DNA from: Spirometra erinaceieuropaei
Taxonomy: Eukaryota; Platyhelminthes; Cestoda; Diphyllobothriidea; Diphyllobothriidae
Direction: 5' to 3'
Assembly (NCBI GenBank): GCA_902702965.1
Contig: CACRXP010000012.1
Coordinates: forward strand, 2,362,762-2,426,761
Length of the DNA: 64,000 nucleotides
In this document: piece after piece, positions 33,101 to 45,100 of the stretch
How the letters are laid out: every line of letters begins with the position of its first letter
Numbering within the stretch: position 1 is the first letter of the stretch
Position numbers and translations under genes: made by a program
Notes under the pieces: generated by a model
Told to the model about the DNA's origin: nothing
Database searches by the model: none
Seen by the model: the letters and a program-made list of their open reading frames with translations, nothing else

Positions 33101-36100
33101 CGAGAACTCACGATGGACGGAATCGAACGCGGCGGCAAAGTCCACAAAACAGGCGGCTTTCTAGAATGAATCTCAGTATGAATACCTGGTCCGCACCTCC
33201 ACGTCCAGCACGAAATATGACTTGTTTGTACCTCGTCCTAGAGTCACGCAGAGCCTGGAATCGCCTGAGAAGGACAATGGCGAAGATCTTCGCAGCAAGG
33301 TTGATGAGGCTTATGTCGCGGTAGTTCTCGCATCATGTCTTATCTCCCATCTTAAGAATAGGTACAAGGATGCTTAAGCCCCAGTCACCAGGAGCAACAT
33401 CGAGGTATTTAAGACCGTCTACTTCTTCAAGGTGACAATCATTAGCAGCCTGATCTCCAAATAAGCCGTTACATGTTACTGCTGCCTGCGAAGTCCTCAA
33501 TGCTCGAGAAGTTCTGTTACGGCGCCTCTTGCTGTCCTCCCTGACAATTCCTTGTGACATACTGGAACCCCGATGTTTAGTTTCTTGCACATCTGAACCG
33601 TCTACTAGTCTGTTTGTATTGCTACATGGGAAGCTGATCCTTTTCAGCAGCGTTCCTAGGGTTCCACTTAAGATCGCTGGCGCGCCACTCAAAGATCAGG
33701 GGCCCTCTGGGCCTCCCGTGAAGCATGAAGAACAGGCGGCTTGAAGGGTCTGTGTCCTTGCTCATATGAGCCGTCTACTAGTCTGTTTGTACTATCCTGT
33801 CAGAGGTTGAATCCCTTCAGCAACGTTCTCATAGTTCCACTGAAGATCGCTGGCGCATTACTCAAAGATCACGGGACTTCAGGGTCTTCCACGAAGCATG
33901 AAGAACAGGCGGCTTGAGAGACGTGTGTGCGGACGGTCTGCAGTGCTGGTCTCAGCCCTCCCCCCCTTCGGAGCAACTCTCATGCCTAACAAGCATGCAG
34001 TTAGTCGGATTGGTTCGCCTGGCACTAATAAATTACCTCAGAAGTCGTTATCAGGAAGCAAAATTGCTTATAAATAGCCCATTGTAAGCTCATCAAGTCT
34101 CGCGTGGGTATTGTATTGTCAACGTTGACTCCGTCGTCTCGATCATCAGCGTCAGGTCGTAGAGCTGACCGTATCTGCACCATCTTTCCTGGCAATAGCG
34201 AAAACAATCAAATGATAGGGGAGTACTGAGGAGGCCAAGGAGACTAGGCTTATTTGCCACCCTTAGCGAGCCATATTCAACCTCAGCTGTGCATGACCTG
34301 AAACTCGAATGCGAATTCGTTGGTCATTGAGCCTTAAGTCCAACGCCTTAACATTGAACCATGGGCTCACTGTCTTTTCAATTGCGATCGGACGTATAGC
34401 GGGATGGGCGTTCATCGATCAGAGTACGGAACATGCACCTCCCGTTTTGCACTGGGGCTAGCTCAAGGGTCCTCAAAGGCAGTCCTAAATCGGCCAGGAG
34501 GGAATACCGACAAAACAGCGACGAATGGCGTGGCCAGTTCTTCTGCTATGGGTTCTAGCAGGGTGTGAGTTACCCCGCATTTAAAATGCTCTTGCATCAG
34601 GAAGCTGGCAAATGTTCTCTTTCCCCGGACTTCAGTTGCTTGGAGTTCGGTTGTTGTAGGAAAGGTAGCCTAACTTAGCGCCGGTTGCTTTTATTTCCTT
34701 TTATTTGCATGCCAACACCTCGACTGCTAACGCTGGAGTTTACAGGACGTCGTATTTGAATAGCCTGGTTCCATGCGTGAGGCTTAGTCCCGGGAACATT
34801 CGTGTTCATGGCATACAGGATAAAATCAATGATTTATCCATTATCTACGAGATATTTACAAGCATAAAATGGTGTGCCATTATTACCGTGCGGTTGTGAA
34901 GTGTCATGTACTTCATCCTCGAAGCTCGTGGAAGCTTTGTCACAGTTGGTTCAAGGTGTGCAATGGAGTTCCCCCTTTCCTGGGAGACATAGTTTTATAA
35001 AAGAAGACGAAGGCACGATCACTGGGACGGTAGATTTATTGGCCTTAGCTTTCGAACTCGAACTGAGGTTCATCATCAGAGACTGCTAGAGTGCAGCAAC
35101 GTGTGAACATTTATACCGTTGTGCTGTGATGGGGGGAGGACTACGTCCGTGGCTAAGTCTGGTTTGTGCCGCCTAGTCCACAATGGTGCCCCGGCGTGGT
35201 GACGCCGTTTGTACTTCGCGGTGATGTGAGCTGTGCCACCTGGCTGCGTGGACGGAGTGCGTGATAACAACGCAGGCAAAGCAGCTTGTCTATTGATAGA
35301 GTTGGTATTCGACACCCACACCTCCAACAGTTCTCGCCCCCTCTTGTTGCCGGCTCGCGCCAATATCCGCGTGTTGGCGAAATCGAACTCATGGCCTTCC
35401 TCCAGCGTGTGAGTAGCGACTTGAGATAGTGGGTCGCCTCTTCGAACGGTCCGTTTGTGCTCAAGTATTCCTGAACTGAGACGCCGTCCTGTTTGGCCTG
35501 TGCAGTGGCAAGGACAGTTATGGCACGGGATTTTATAGTTTTCTTACCTAAGTAAGGAATTCAAATCCTACGTAGTGCTCACCTGCTCTTTATCTGTTGG
35601 CTTGCATGTGACGGTTTGACCATCGAAAGTGACGACGTCCACCACGTATCCCCTTCCCCGTCTCCGGCGTGGGCGCAGCGCAAGGGACTTGCGCGAACTA
35701 CGTTATTTTAGGGCGGACTTGCAATGGATCAACCTCACTCTATTATTTCCCCACCCACCTTACTCCCATAGTAATATATTGCCAAGACGACCGGTGGTGG
35801 GCGCAGACGCAGTGGCTGAGAAGCCAAACAGTCCGTCTACACGCGCCACGCACACGATCCGGCCCCAACTCCACATATGCCAACCCTCTGTCCGGGCGAC
35901 TCGGATCTCACACCAATGAGTCATAAAGCCTGCACTTAAGAAACAGCTACTGCAGCCTGACTCTCAGTCCTGAGAGAGGCCGAGTCGTCCCGTCAGGCGG
36001 CAGCCTTCCGGACCTTGATTCTTAGCGTGTTGTGATAGATTTGAGCTCGTCAAACTTGCCGTAGTAGGCGCTGATTTGCCGTGGGGATGGACTACTCACT

Positions 36101-39100
36101 ATCGGTCTCACTGGACTGCCTGCAAGTAAGCGTGCCCGATCATAAAGTTTCCCTGGTTTTAGGCAAGCCCTTTATGACCTTCCATTTTATATGCTAGCCC
36201 CATCCGCGCGCGCCCGTCCGCCGCTCCCATGACGACTCTTTTATGCCCTGCATCCTGCTATTGTCCACGCAGCATTGAGCCTTTTCTTGCCAACAGGCAG
36301 CGGCTTTTCCAAAGCATGCCCTCTTTGAAGACTACGTCGCTTTTTCAGCTACAGCACGCAATTTGGGGGCCGCAAAATCAGATCCAGATTTTCTCTACTT
36401 TGCCCCTGAGCCAGTACTTTTTTTTTTAACTATTTCGCGCATTTAACATGGGAACCCTCGTTGCTGTCTCGCATACCCACGTTTATTAGTTTCGCAGTCT
36501 TAAGTGTTTCTTTGTGTTGGTCACTCTTCATTTGCCTAAAAGCACTGGGTTATCTCTAGGTATATTTTCATTTACAGTGGATGTACTCCTTCATGAAATG
36601 TTGGCCGAAATTCTGAGATACATTTTCGGCTCTAAAAGATTGCTTAAGTAGAGTTGCAGTATTAATTGTCGGGCAGCACAGTCCCCAAGATTTTTCAGCC
36701 ACTTCTGGCTGTTTGCTTCTGAAGGAGCTTCTTTCCGTCCGTTTATGAAATCTGCGTTCTGTAAAAATGGCTGCCTAAGTAGTATGAGTTTTCTCATTGA
36801 TTTTCGATACCCGCATATATTCAAATATACACGCACAGAAGTGCCCATTTTTTATTCACTTGGTAGCAAACTACATCTTTGAATTTTATACTCAAAGAAA
36901 GACTCTTCCGGTTTTAAAATAGTTTATAATTAAGCGATTTTTGAAGACCATGAAATGATCATTTACAAATCATCATATCCGTACATTAATTATTGTTGCC
37001 TGTAAGCTATGCAATATGGCTCAAATCTACTGCAAAATTATATGGACCCCATATGGTATTTTCTTACTAGCGTATAGAAATTCGTAATTTTGCTTACACG
37101 GAAAATATACGGCTTGCAGTTTGGAAACCCTGTATTCAAGTGTGACGGCAGGTCGGTCGGGTTAGGAATTTATCGAAAAGTGAAAAGTTTTTTGGAACCG
37201 AATCATACTTTCCTTTCAGGTATACATTTAAACAAGACGCAATTTTCCACTAAATGAGTGAAAGATTTGCTATTTTTTGCATGCCTTTCATAAAATAAAT
37301 TTGAATTTGCAAGAACATCGAAAATTAAGAAGAAAATTCATACAACTCTGGTAGCCATTTTTCCACAGACTGCAGTTTTTTCACACGTCCGGAAGGAAGC
37401 CTAGGATTATGCTATACTATAATTAATATTACGACCCTGCTTAAGTCTAAAAGGTATTTTAGAATCTCGGTTAACATTTCACGAAATAGTACATCCACTG
37501 GATGTGTGGGCGAACGTAAGGGCTGTCTTTGGAGGGCTGGTAACTTTGATTAATTCACTGTCGTAATACGCCATCACCACTCATCTGGCCTCCACCTAGC
37601 TGTGCCGAACACACCTATCAATTTCCGGTAATCGTCTGAACTGGTGAATGAAGTCATATGAGAGGAGTCGGTGTGTCTAACAGTGGCCGCCTTGTATGTG
37701 AGCCCTGTTTTGCTTATAACAGAGGGTAAGAGAGAGAGAGACCGACCGCGTTGTGGCACGAGCAGACGGGTGCCGCCTCTAGTCGTCCTGACCGCGGATC
37801 GCGATGGGATTGGGGAGAGAGAGAGTGAAGTTGCTGGGGGAGAAGGTGACATTTTGTACTCATAGATGTTTTGGCAGATTTTGTACTCACACTCGAATCC
37901 ATCATCAGAGACAGAGTGAAATAAGAGTAATGTCTCGCACAAGTGTTGCAGTACTTATAGGATGCAGTTGCTATGCTACTGCATACCTATCAAGGTTGGC
38001 GTCTCCCGCATTCATTGGAGAGGATTGCACGTGGCGCGATAACTACTTAATCGCCCACAGCCGTGTCGCTACTTGCCCAAATTTCCTCACTCCTGTGGGT
38101 TCTTGCGCCATTTGGCTCGCCATGGGAACGGTGCTCGCCCATGCGCTCCTCACGTCCAGCGACCCGCGGCTTAGAAGCTGACGTTGTCCCTAGTCACCGC
38201 TTCTGCCTGCTCGGCCATCCGCGTCCGTTGTAGTCCTCCAGTTTCCCTGACATAGCTGGTGTGCCCACAAATGCTCCATATCCGGATTTGAGTGTGAGTC
38301 CGAAACGTTAGGCCATTAAAGGCTCTTGTTTTAGCGACCGTGTCACCTTCCCGACTGCTTACTGGAACTCGCCTCTTATCTCGGTGAAGTTGATGTCGCT
38401 TATCAACCATAAGCCCGTTTATGCGAAGGTCATTGCTGCTCAGTGACCGTCTTCGTACTGCTTGGCGAATGAACCTATGGCTGTATTTTCCAGGCTTTAA
38501 TGCACTCAACCTATTTTCAACACACGAAGCACCGTACCTTAAGAGTTTTACTTGCATTCTTCAGACGCACTGCAGATGCTTGCTGTGCTTATTCTAGGTG
38601 TGCGCCAATTTCCCAAACTAATCACCTCCTCATTAGTCACCCCATCGCACTAATAAACTGTCTTCCACGTGTGTTTTACAGTCTACGACGCGTGACCGGG
38701 GATTTGGACCACTCAAGAAAAATGAACAGGCGGTTACAGGAAGACCTTGCCGCTGCCAGTATAGCCAACAATCAGAACAAAGAGCGAGAACGGCGTCTGG
38801 AGGCTGAAAAGACCGCCGTAAGCGCTCAACTTCGATCTGCCAAAGACACGGTAAGTTTAGTGATATCCGCCCAGCCATCCTGATTGGCTCGAGTGAGATC
38901 TGCAGGTTGTCCACCTTGTCTGCGGGGTCCGTAGCGACATTGTCGCGGACAGGCGTTTGCATCCATCCACACGAAGTGGCCGTTCCATCACGTTTTTATC
39001 TACCTTAGACGCTAAGAACGCTGACCTGCCCCGGAACCTCGTCTCGAATCCCTCCCTGGCACTTCATCTTCAATATTCTTTGGATGCAGTTAAAGTGAAA

Positions 39101-42100
39101 ATAAGTGTGTCTCTATGCCTGGCCTTCGTAGACTGTCTGCGTCTCTGCCCCGTACAAAAGCGTGGTCAGGATAAAAGCCCTGTGCATCCTTTGCACTGAG
39201 GAGGGTGCCACGGCGTTCCCACTCGGCGTGCTCTTGCCAACCGAAGGCCTGGCTGCCTTCAGGGATTCGTTTTGCACTTTATTCTTCGATCCTGATGCCC
39301 CTTGAAGTGACGATTTGTGGGCGCATAAACTTATACACTGATGTGAGACGCTTAATTTGGATCGCCTGCGGGCGGGTTTGCAGTTACAATTTCACTTTAA
39401 AGACGAGAAAGTATCACAAATCACTCCGGCCAATAGCGCGTGTCACGTTAGTTACTCCTCCGGACAATGACGTAATCCAGCAGCTGCCAGTAGCGTGACC
39501 GGAGGGAAGGGGAGGGGTCCGCCAAAGTTGCCTTCTCCTAGATGGGGAGGTGGAAAGTGTTGGCCAGGAGACAAATGTTCCGTGCAGGCCTACATGAAGG
39601 CAAGACCAGTGCTTTTGCCGCCGCCAAGTCATCTGGCTACCTAAAACTTCCTCCCCCCCCAGGTAGGATGGTCAGCGACTACGCAGACACCGAAGTCTCC
39701 AAGGACAGCCAATTCGCCCGCCTCCGATACAACCGTGAGGAGAGAGTGCTGGGCGTTGTAAAAATTGTCCCTTGCGTAGTCGTGGCTTGTCATTGAGGAG
39801 CTTAAACGCCGGTAAGGATGCTGAATTTGTTCCTGCGAAGTAGCAGCCTCATCGTCATTAATGTAAAAGGCAGGACAGCCATCGCGGATGTCATTCTTCG
39901 TGCCGGAGGTGAATCCGGCCATCACTTCGCTAGGCCTTTGGACGTCCGCTCCAGAAGGTGTATTCGGCACCCATCTCCAGTTGTCTCTGTTCGGAGAAGT
40001 GGGTCTCAGTGAGAAATGCGACTTCCGCCATGTAAGACGTCACTTCTCAGAATGCCAGAACTGTCCTTCAATTCGGTCCGCTTGCCGTTGGTCTGTTTAG
40101 ACGCAAACAAATATTCTAGACCATGAATGCTCAGGATCACGCTGGCAGACTATAGGGAAGCACGGGATGAAGAGTGTGACGGTTAATTAGCCAGTGTCAA
40201 GGCAGAATAGGCAGACTGGAATGGCCATTTCTGGCTTGTTAACCGTCGTCAGCCAGCCATACCCGATCCCGAAGCGTGGAACACCTGGGGCTCGAACTCG
40301 CGACCTGCTAGTTAGAAGTCCAACGCCTTTAACCGCTGAGCCACGGGCTCGTTGTCCTGTCGGTTGCGATAGGGAATATAAAATGATACGGGGCGCGCAC
40401 CGATTGTTCTTGCGGAACTCACTCGTCCCGTTGTGTTTTAGGGCTCTCCCCCCAGCCCAACCAGCAGCCACACAGCGGCGCGTAATATAGACAGAATAAC
40501 ATTACCGACAAGAACAAGGGAGACTGGAATGGCCATTTCTGGCTTATTAGCCGTCGTCAGCCAGTCATACCCAACCACGAAGTGTGAAACACCCGAGTTA
40601 TTTTATTCGGCATACATATGCCCAATAGAAGTTTAAGTACGCGTCTTTCCATACACGTGGGAATAAGAGGCGATTCCGGGAACCAGCATTGTATTTTTCA
40701 GACGTTTCAAAAGCACACATGCTTTTATCGTCGAAATGAGTATTTTGCCGCGTCTCACTGTTTGTAGGGGTTAGTGGTCGCTCTAGCATAGCGTCAATAG
40801 CAGGTGATGATCGCTTCAGTCTACGCCGATAAGGAGGGCGAGTGGAAGAACTGTCGTCTCTCGTTATTCCTCCAATAAGAGGCCGATTTTCGGACGTTTG
40901 AGGTCATCGTTCGCATCCATTTTGACCTTAGAGGTCTCCGTGGCATGCCAGTCTTGTTTGCGCCCTTTTGACTGCACTTCTCTTTGCTTGTTTCGCTAGT
41001 GGTTGCGCTCTCAATCCGGGTTGTGTTCGACCTAGGCAATCCCCCAGCTTGCAAAATATTTCCTCTACAGGCAACCTTTTCTTTTTTTTCGGAAATCCTG
41101 GTGGTTATGAACACCATCGCTTACGTGTCCGAGACACTGGATTTAACAGATGCCAATCCGAGACTTGAGCTCGGACTGTACTCCAACTTTTCACTCAGTA
41201 GGCACGTAGGTGATTGATTGCCGACTCGGATTTGTTCACGTTCGGGTGACAGCAAGTGGAACGCTGTGCATTGTCGAAAATGCCCAGAAATACGGGGAAT
41301 GTAAGCCCTCCTGTTGATTTGCCAGTAATTCCTTCGGGTATCGGGAGTATTTCTCCTCTGCGTGATCAGGGGGCTGGAATAAATTTGAGGAAATTACCAA
41401 CATGTTTTCCTCACTAGAGATTAAGTTCACGATTAGTCTGTAGATTCGTGCCTACATTTTTTCGGTATAGTGCGGTGGACAGCGTCAAAAGGGCCGAGTA
41501 CAGCAATCCAATGGAGGAAAACTGGCCAACACGATGGCAAGAAACCATTGTCGATGAAGACGTGTAGACTCAGTATAGCAGGGTGCTGCAAATGTGAGAA
41601 TCTGCTTCACTGTGCAGCTTAGATTGTTTCAGGATGGGAGTGCGGGGACTATAATTTACCGATCTTTGCGGATAAACTAACCATGCTGGTGTCCTGATCA
41701 CAACCTGACACTCCTTCGATCCTGTCTTAAAAACCTTTTTGTATCCCTGCCGGTGGCCATTCCTCATCAATCAGGTGTACTCACAGGTAGTGGAATTCAC
41801 GCTTAGTGAGGGGTGGAGGCATAGTAACATTTGTTAAAAATGGCTTATACGTTTCAGAAAAAACTGCCCAATTGACTTGCAGTACGGAAGCGTTGTGATG
41901 AAATTGCAGCAATTATCGACTCGAATGTCGGCCATCAAGCAGTGATTACACCAAGTGCGACGATCCCCGATGAAGGGGGGGGGCGTGAATGTTCATAGGT
42001 ACAGTACCTGTGCTAACTCATGAAATGTCACGAATTAACACAGGTTAACGCCTTTAACGCAAAATCGGTAAACACTACGGCTCCCAAAGTCTGATAGCGG

Positions 42101-45100
42101 AAAATAAACGATGTGCCAAAGAAATAAAGCAAAGNNNNNNNNNNNNNNNNNNNNNNNNNNNNNNNNNNNNNNNNNNNNNNNNNNNNNNNNNNNNNNNNNN
42201 NNNNNNNNNNNNNNNNNNNNNNNNNNNNNNNNNNNNNNNNNNNNNNNNNNNNNNNNNNNNNNNNNNNNNNNNNNNNNNNNNNNNNNNNNNNNNNNNNNNN
42301 NNNNNNNNNNNNNNNNNNNNNNNNNNNNNNNNNNNNNNNNNNNNNNNNNNNNNNNNNNNNNNNNNNNNNNNNNNNNNNNNNNNNNNNNNNNNNNNNNNNN
42401 NNNNNNNNNNNNNNNNNNNNNNNNNNNNNNNNNNNNNNNNNNNNNNNNNNNNNNNNNNNNNNNNNNNNNNNNNNNNNNNNNNNNNNNNNNNNNNNNNNNN
42501 NNNNNNNNNNNNNNNNNNNNNNNNNNNNNNNNNNNNNNNNNNNNNNNNNNNNNNNNNNNNNNNNNNNGTATCAAACTTTCCTTCAGAAAACGGTCTTTTC
42601 GTCCTTATTTCAACCAAATAAACACAAATAACGACACCAAAAATACACTACATTGTCCACTATAATTTTGACCTCGGCATTTCATGAGTTAGCACAGGTA
42701 CTGTATGCCGTAGCATGGCTACGGCATCCTATAAATACCGCAGCCCCTTGTGCAGCAACCACCCGTTTCTGCATTTTTGTCTCTGATGATGGATTCGAGT
42801 AGGAATCCGAAACGTCAGGCTAATAAAGCTCTTGTCCCGGCGATCGTGTCTCCTTCTTCAAGACTACCAGTACTAATAGAAGCGAAGAGCCGAGTCCCAG
42901 GAAGTAGTCTTGAAGAAGGAGCCACGATCGCCGGGACAAGAGCTTTATTAGCCTGACGTTTCGGATTCCTACTCGAATCCATCATCAGAGACAAAAGAGC
43001 AGAAAGGGTAGTTGTTGCACAAGGGGCTGCGGTATTTATAGGATGCAGCAGCCATGCTGCCGCCTGCCTATGAATGTTCACGGCTTCCCCCTTCATCCGG
43101 GATTGTTACACTTGGGGTGATCATTGCTTGATGGCCGACATTCGAGTCGATAATTGCCGCAATTTCATCACGTGCGTTGGATGTTGGCGTGATGATTGCT
43201 CGACCATCTGATGCGTTGAGCCGGGTGTTGGGAAGAGTGTTCACCAGTGCGCTCCCCGCGTGGCCAATTACTCCGCCTAGACGAAGTCTCAGCACGCTGT
43301 ATTGAATGGGAAGATCGTTGCACTTGTTGATGGACTGGGGGCCAGTAAACCATGATTCCAGTAGCCCTCGGCTCACTCGGTTGTCACCTCTTGCGAGAAT
43401 TTCGGCCTCATAGAATTTAAATGTGTGGCCGGATCTCGTCGAATGAGCTGCAACTTGAGAGCTGGCGTCATTTCTGCGCACCGCTGCCGCGTGTTCGGCC
43501 ATTCTCGTTCGGAGCTGTCTTCCGGTTTCTCCGACGTAGTTGCTTTGTCCGCAACTGCACCAGATCCGATAAACGACTCCAGACGTTTCTAGCCGTGGCA
43601 GTGGGTCTTTCGGTTTCATGATCAGACGCCTGATGGTTGCCTCCGGTCTGTGTGCCACTGATGATGGATTCGAGTAGGAATCCGAAACGTCAGGCTAATA
43701 AAGCTCTTGTCCCGGCGATCGTGGCTCCTTCTTCAAGACTACCAGTACTCTTACGATCGTCAAGCCTGTGCTGATTCCTTTACTACTGCTCTTTCCCTTT
43801 AGATTCGTCGCTTACAGCTGGACTGTCAGCACCGTATTACCCAGTGCCAACACGAGATGAAGAAGCAAGAACACGAGTTTACTGGTCTGCGTAAGCGTCT
43901 AAACGCCCTCCTGCGTGCGCCGATGGCCAAACCAGCTGCAAACGAAACCACTAGCGCAGCCAGTGGCCGGCCGAACAAGCTGACGTCCTCCACTCTCTCC
44001 TCTGCATCCTCCACATCCTCGTTTGAGGCCATGAGACGACGATGCAGGTCCACCAATCGATCTACCCAACTGTGCCCAACCGCGTCAGGTCGGCTAACTA
44101 GCTCCACTCTATCACTTGTTGATGCTGGGACCTCCGAAGTGGATGCCTCCGTTCGTTGTGAGGTTAGTGTGTGCAAGGAGTTTTACCTAATCTCACCTCT
44201 GTTAGCTCCGAAACATCCTGAGTTCCATGCACCTCCTTAAACTCAAGTACTGGTTCACCCTAATCGCATTTCTCGGGAAAGACAGCGTATTTACAGGGAC
44301 ACTCCACATTACCGTCGATATAGTCGTATCTCGAAGTCAGTTTTGTGTTTTTTATGGGCAGTTGTCAACTGAAAGACGGTGAGTTAGGTTAAAAAGCTCC
44401 TTCTTAATATGACTTCTATTGCACTCTCATACATGTGACATCTGAGCTGCCCACTCCATAGTGTGAAAATCGGTTGTGTGGCGCGGGAGGCCAGGTCGCG
44501 TTTGCCGCTCTCTCTCACACACACGACAATTCGACCGTCGCATACGACGATGTCCACCGTATGCCCCACAGCAGATGGTGGAAGCAAGGACGGTGACTTG
44601 CGCGGAGGGTTAAATTGCCAGTGAACTTTCGCTGCATCTACCGCACTCTCCTCCTCCTCCCCCGCCTGAGTCCGGTGTCAAGACAAAGTCAAGAAGACCG
44701 GAGACGAGGGAGACCGCAGGTGAATGGCTTGGACTGATCCTCACCTTGGCGCTCCACTCCGCATCCCTTGGTCCAGAATTTTGACCACAAAACAATGGGA
44801 TGATGGCAGTAGTCCAGCTGTGCGACGACTGCCGACAACGGGGTCCGCCAGCGCACCCCGCAAATGTTGGCATTTGTTATTGCGCACAGATAGTGTGCGG
44901 GAGTGTGTGACGCGGGAGGCCAGGTCGCGTGTGCCACATACAGGTTGTTTAGCTTTGTCAGCCACTCCGCCCGATCCGGCCTCCTGTCTTCTTGAATCCA
45001 TCACAACACCGGGGGCAGTTGGATGGGGGAGGAGAGAGTGCGGTTAATTCTTCGTAAGTCTGCCATCACTGTAAACTAATTCACACGCAAGTCAGAGTCC

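Noticed and set aside
40270..40350. tRNA gene on the minus strand
   Set aside because: A and B boxes are present, but the fold is imperfect, a SINE body follows, and related copies occur elsewhere. It is a SINE head.
42035..42665. Three long open frames through 42135-42567
   Set aside because: They consist almost entirely of unknown bases.
43857..44240. Independent 127-codon gene starting at 43857
   Set aside because: It is the interior of exon 4 read past its donor. The exon begins upstream at 43803 and splices at 44162.
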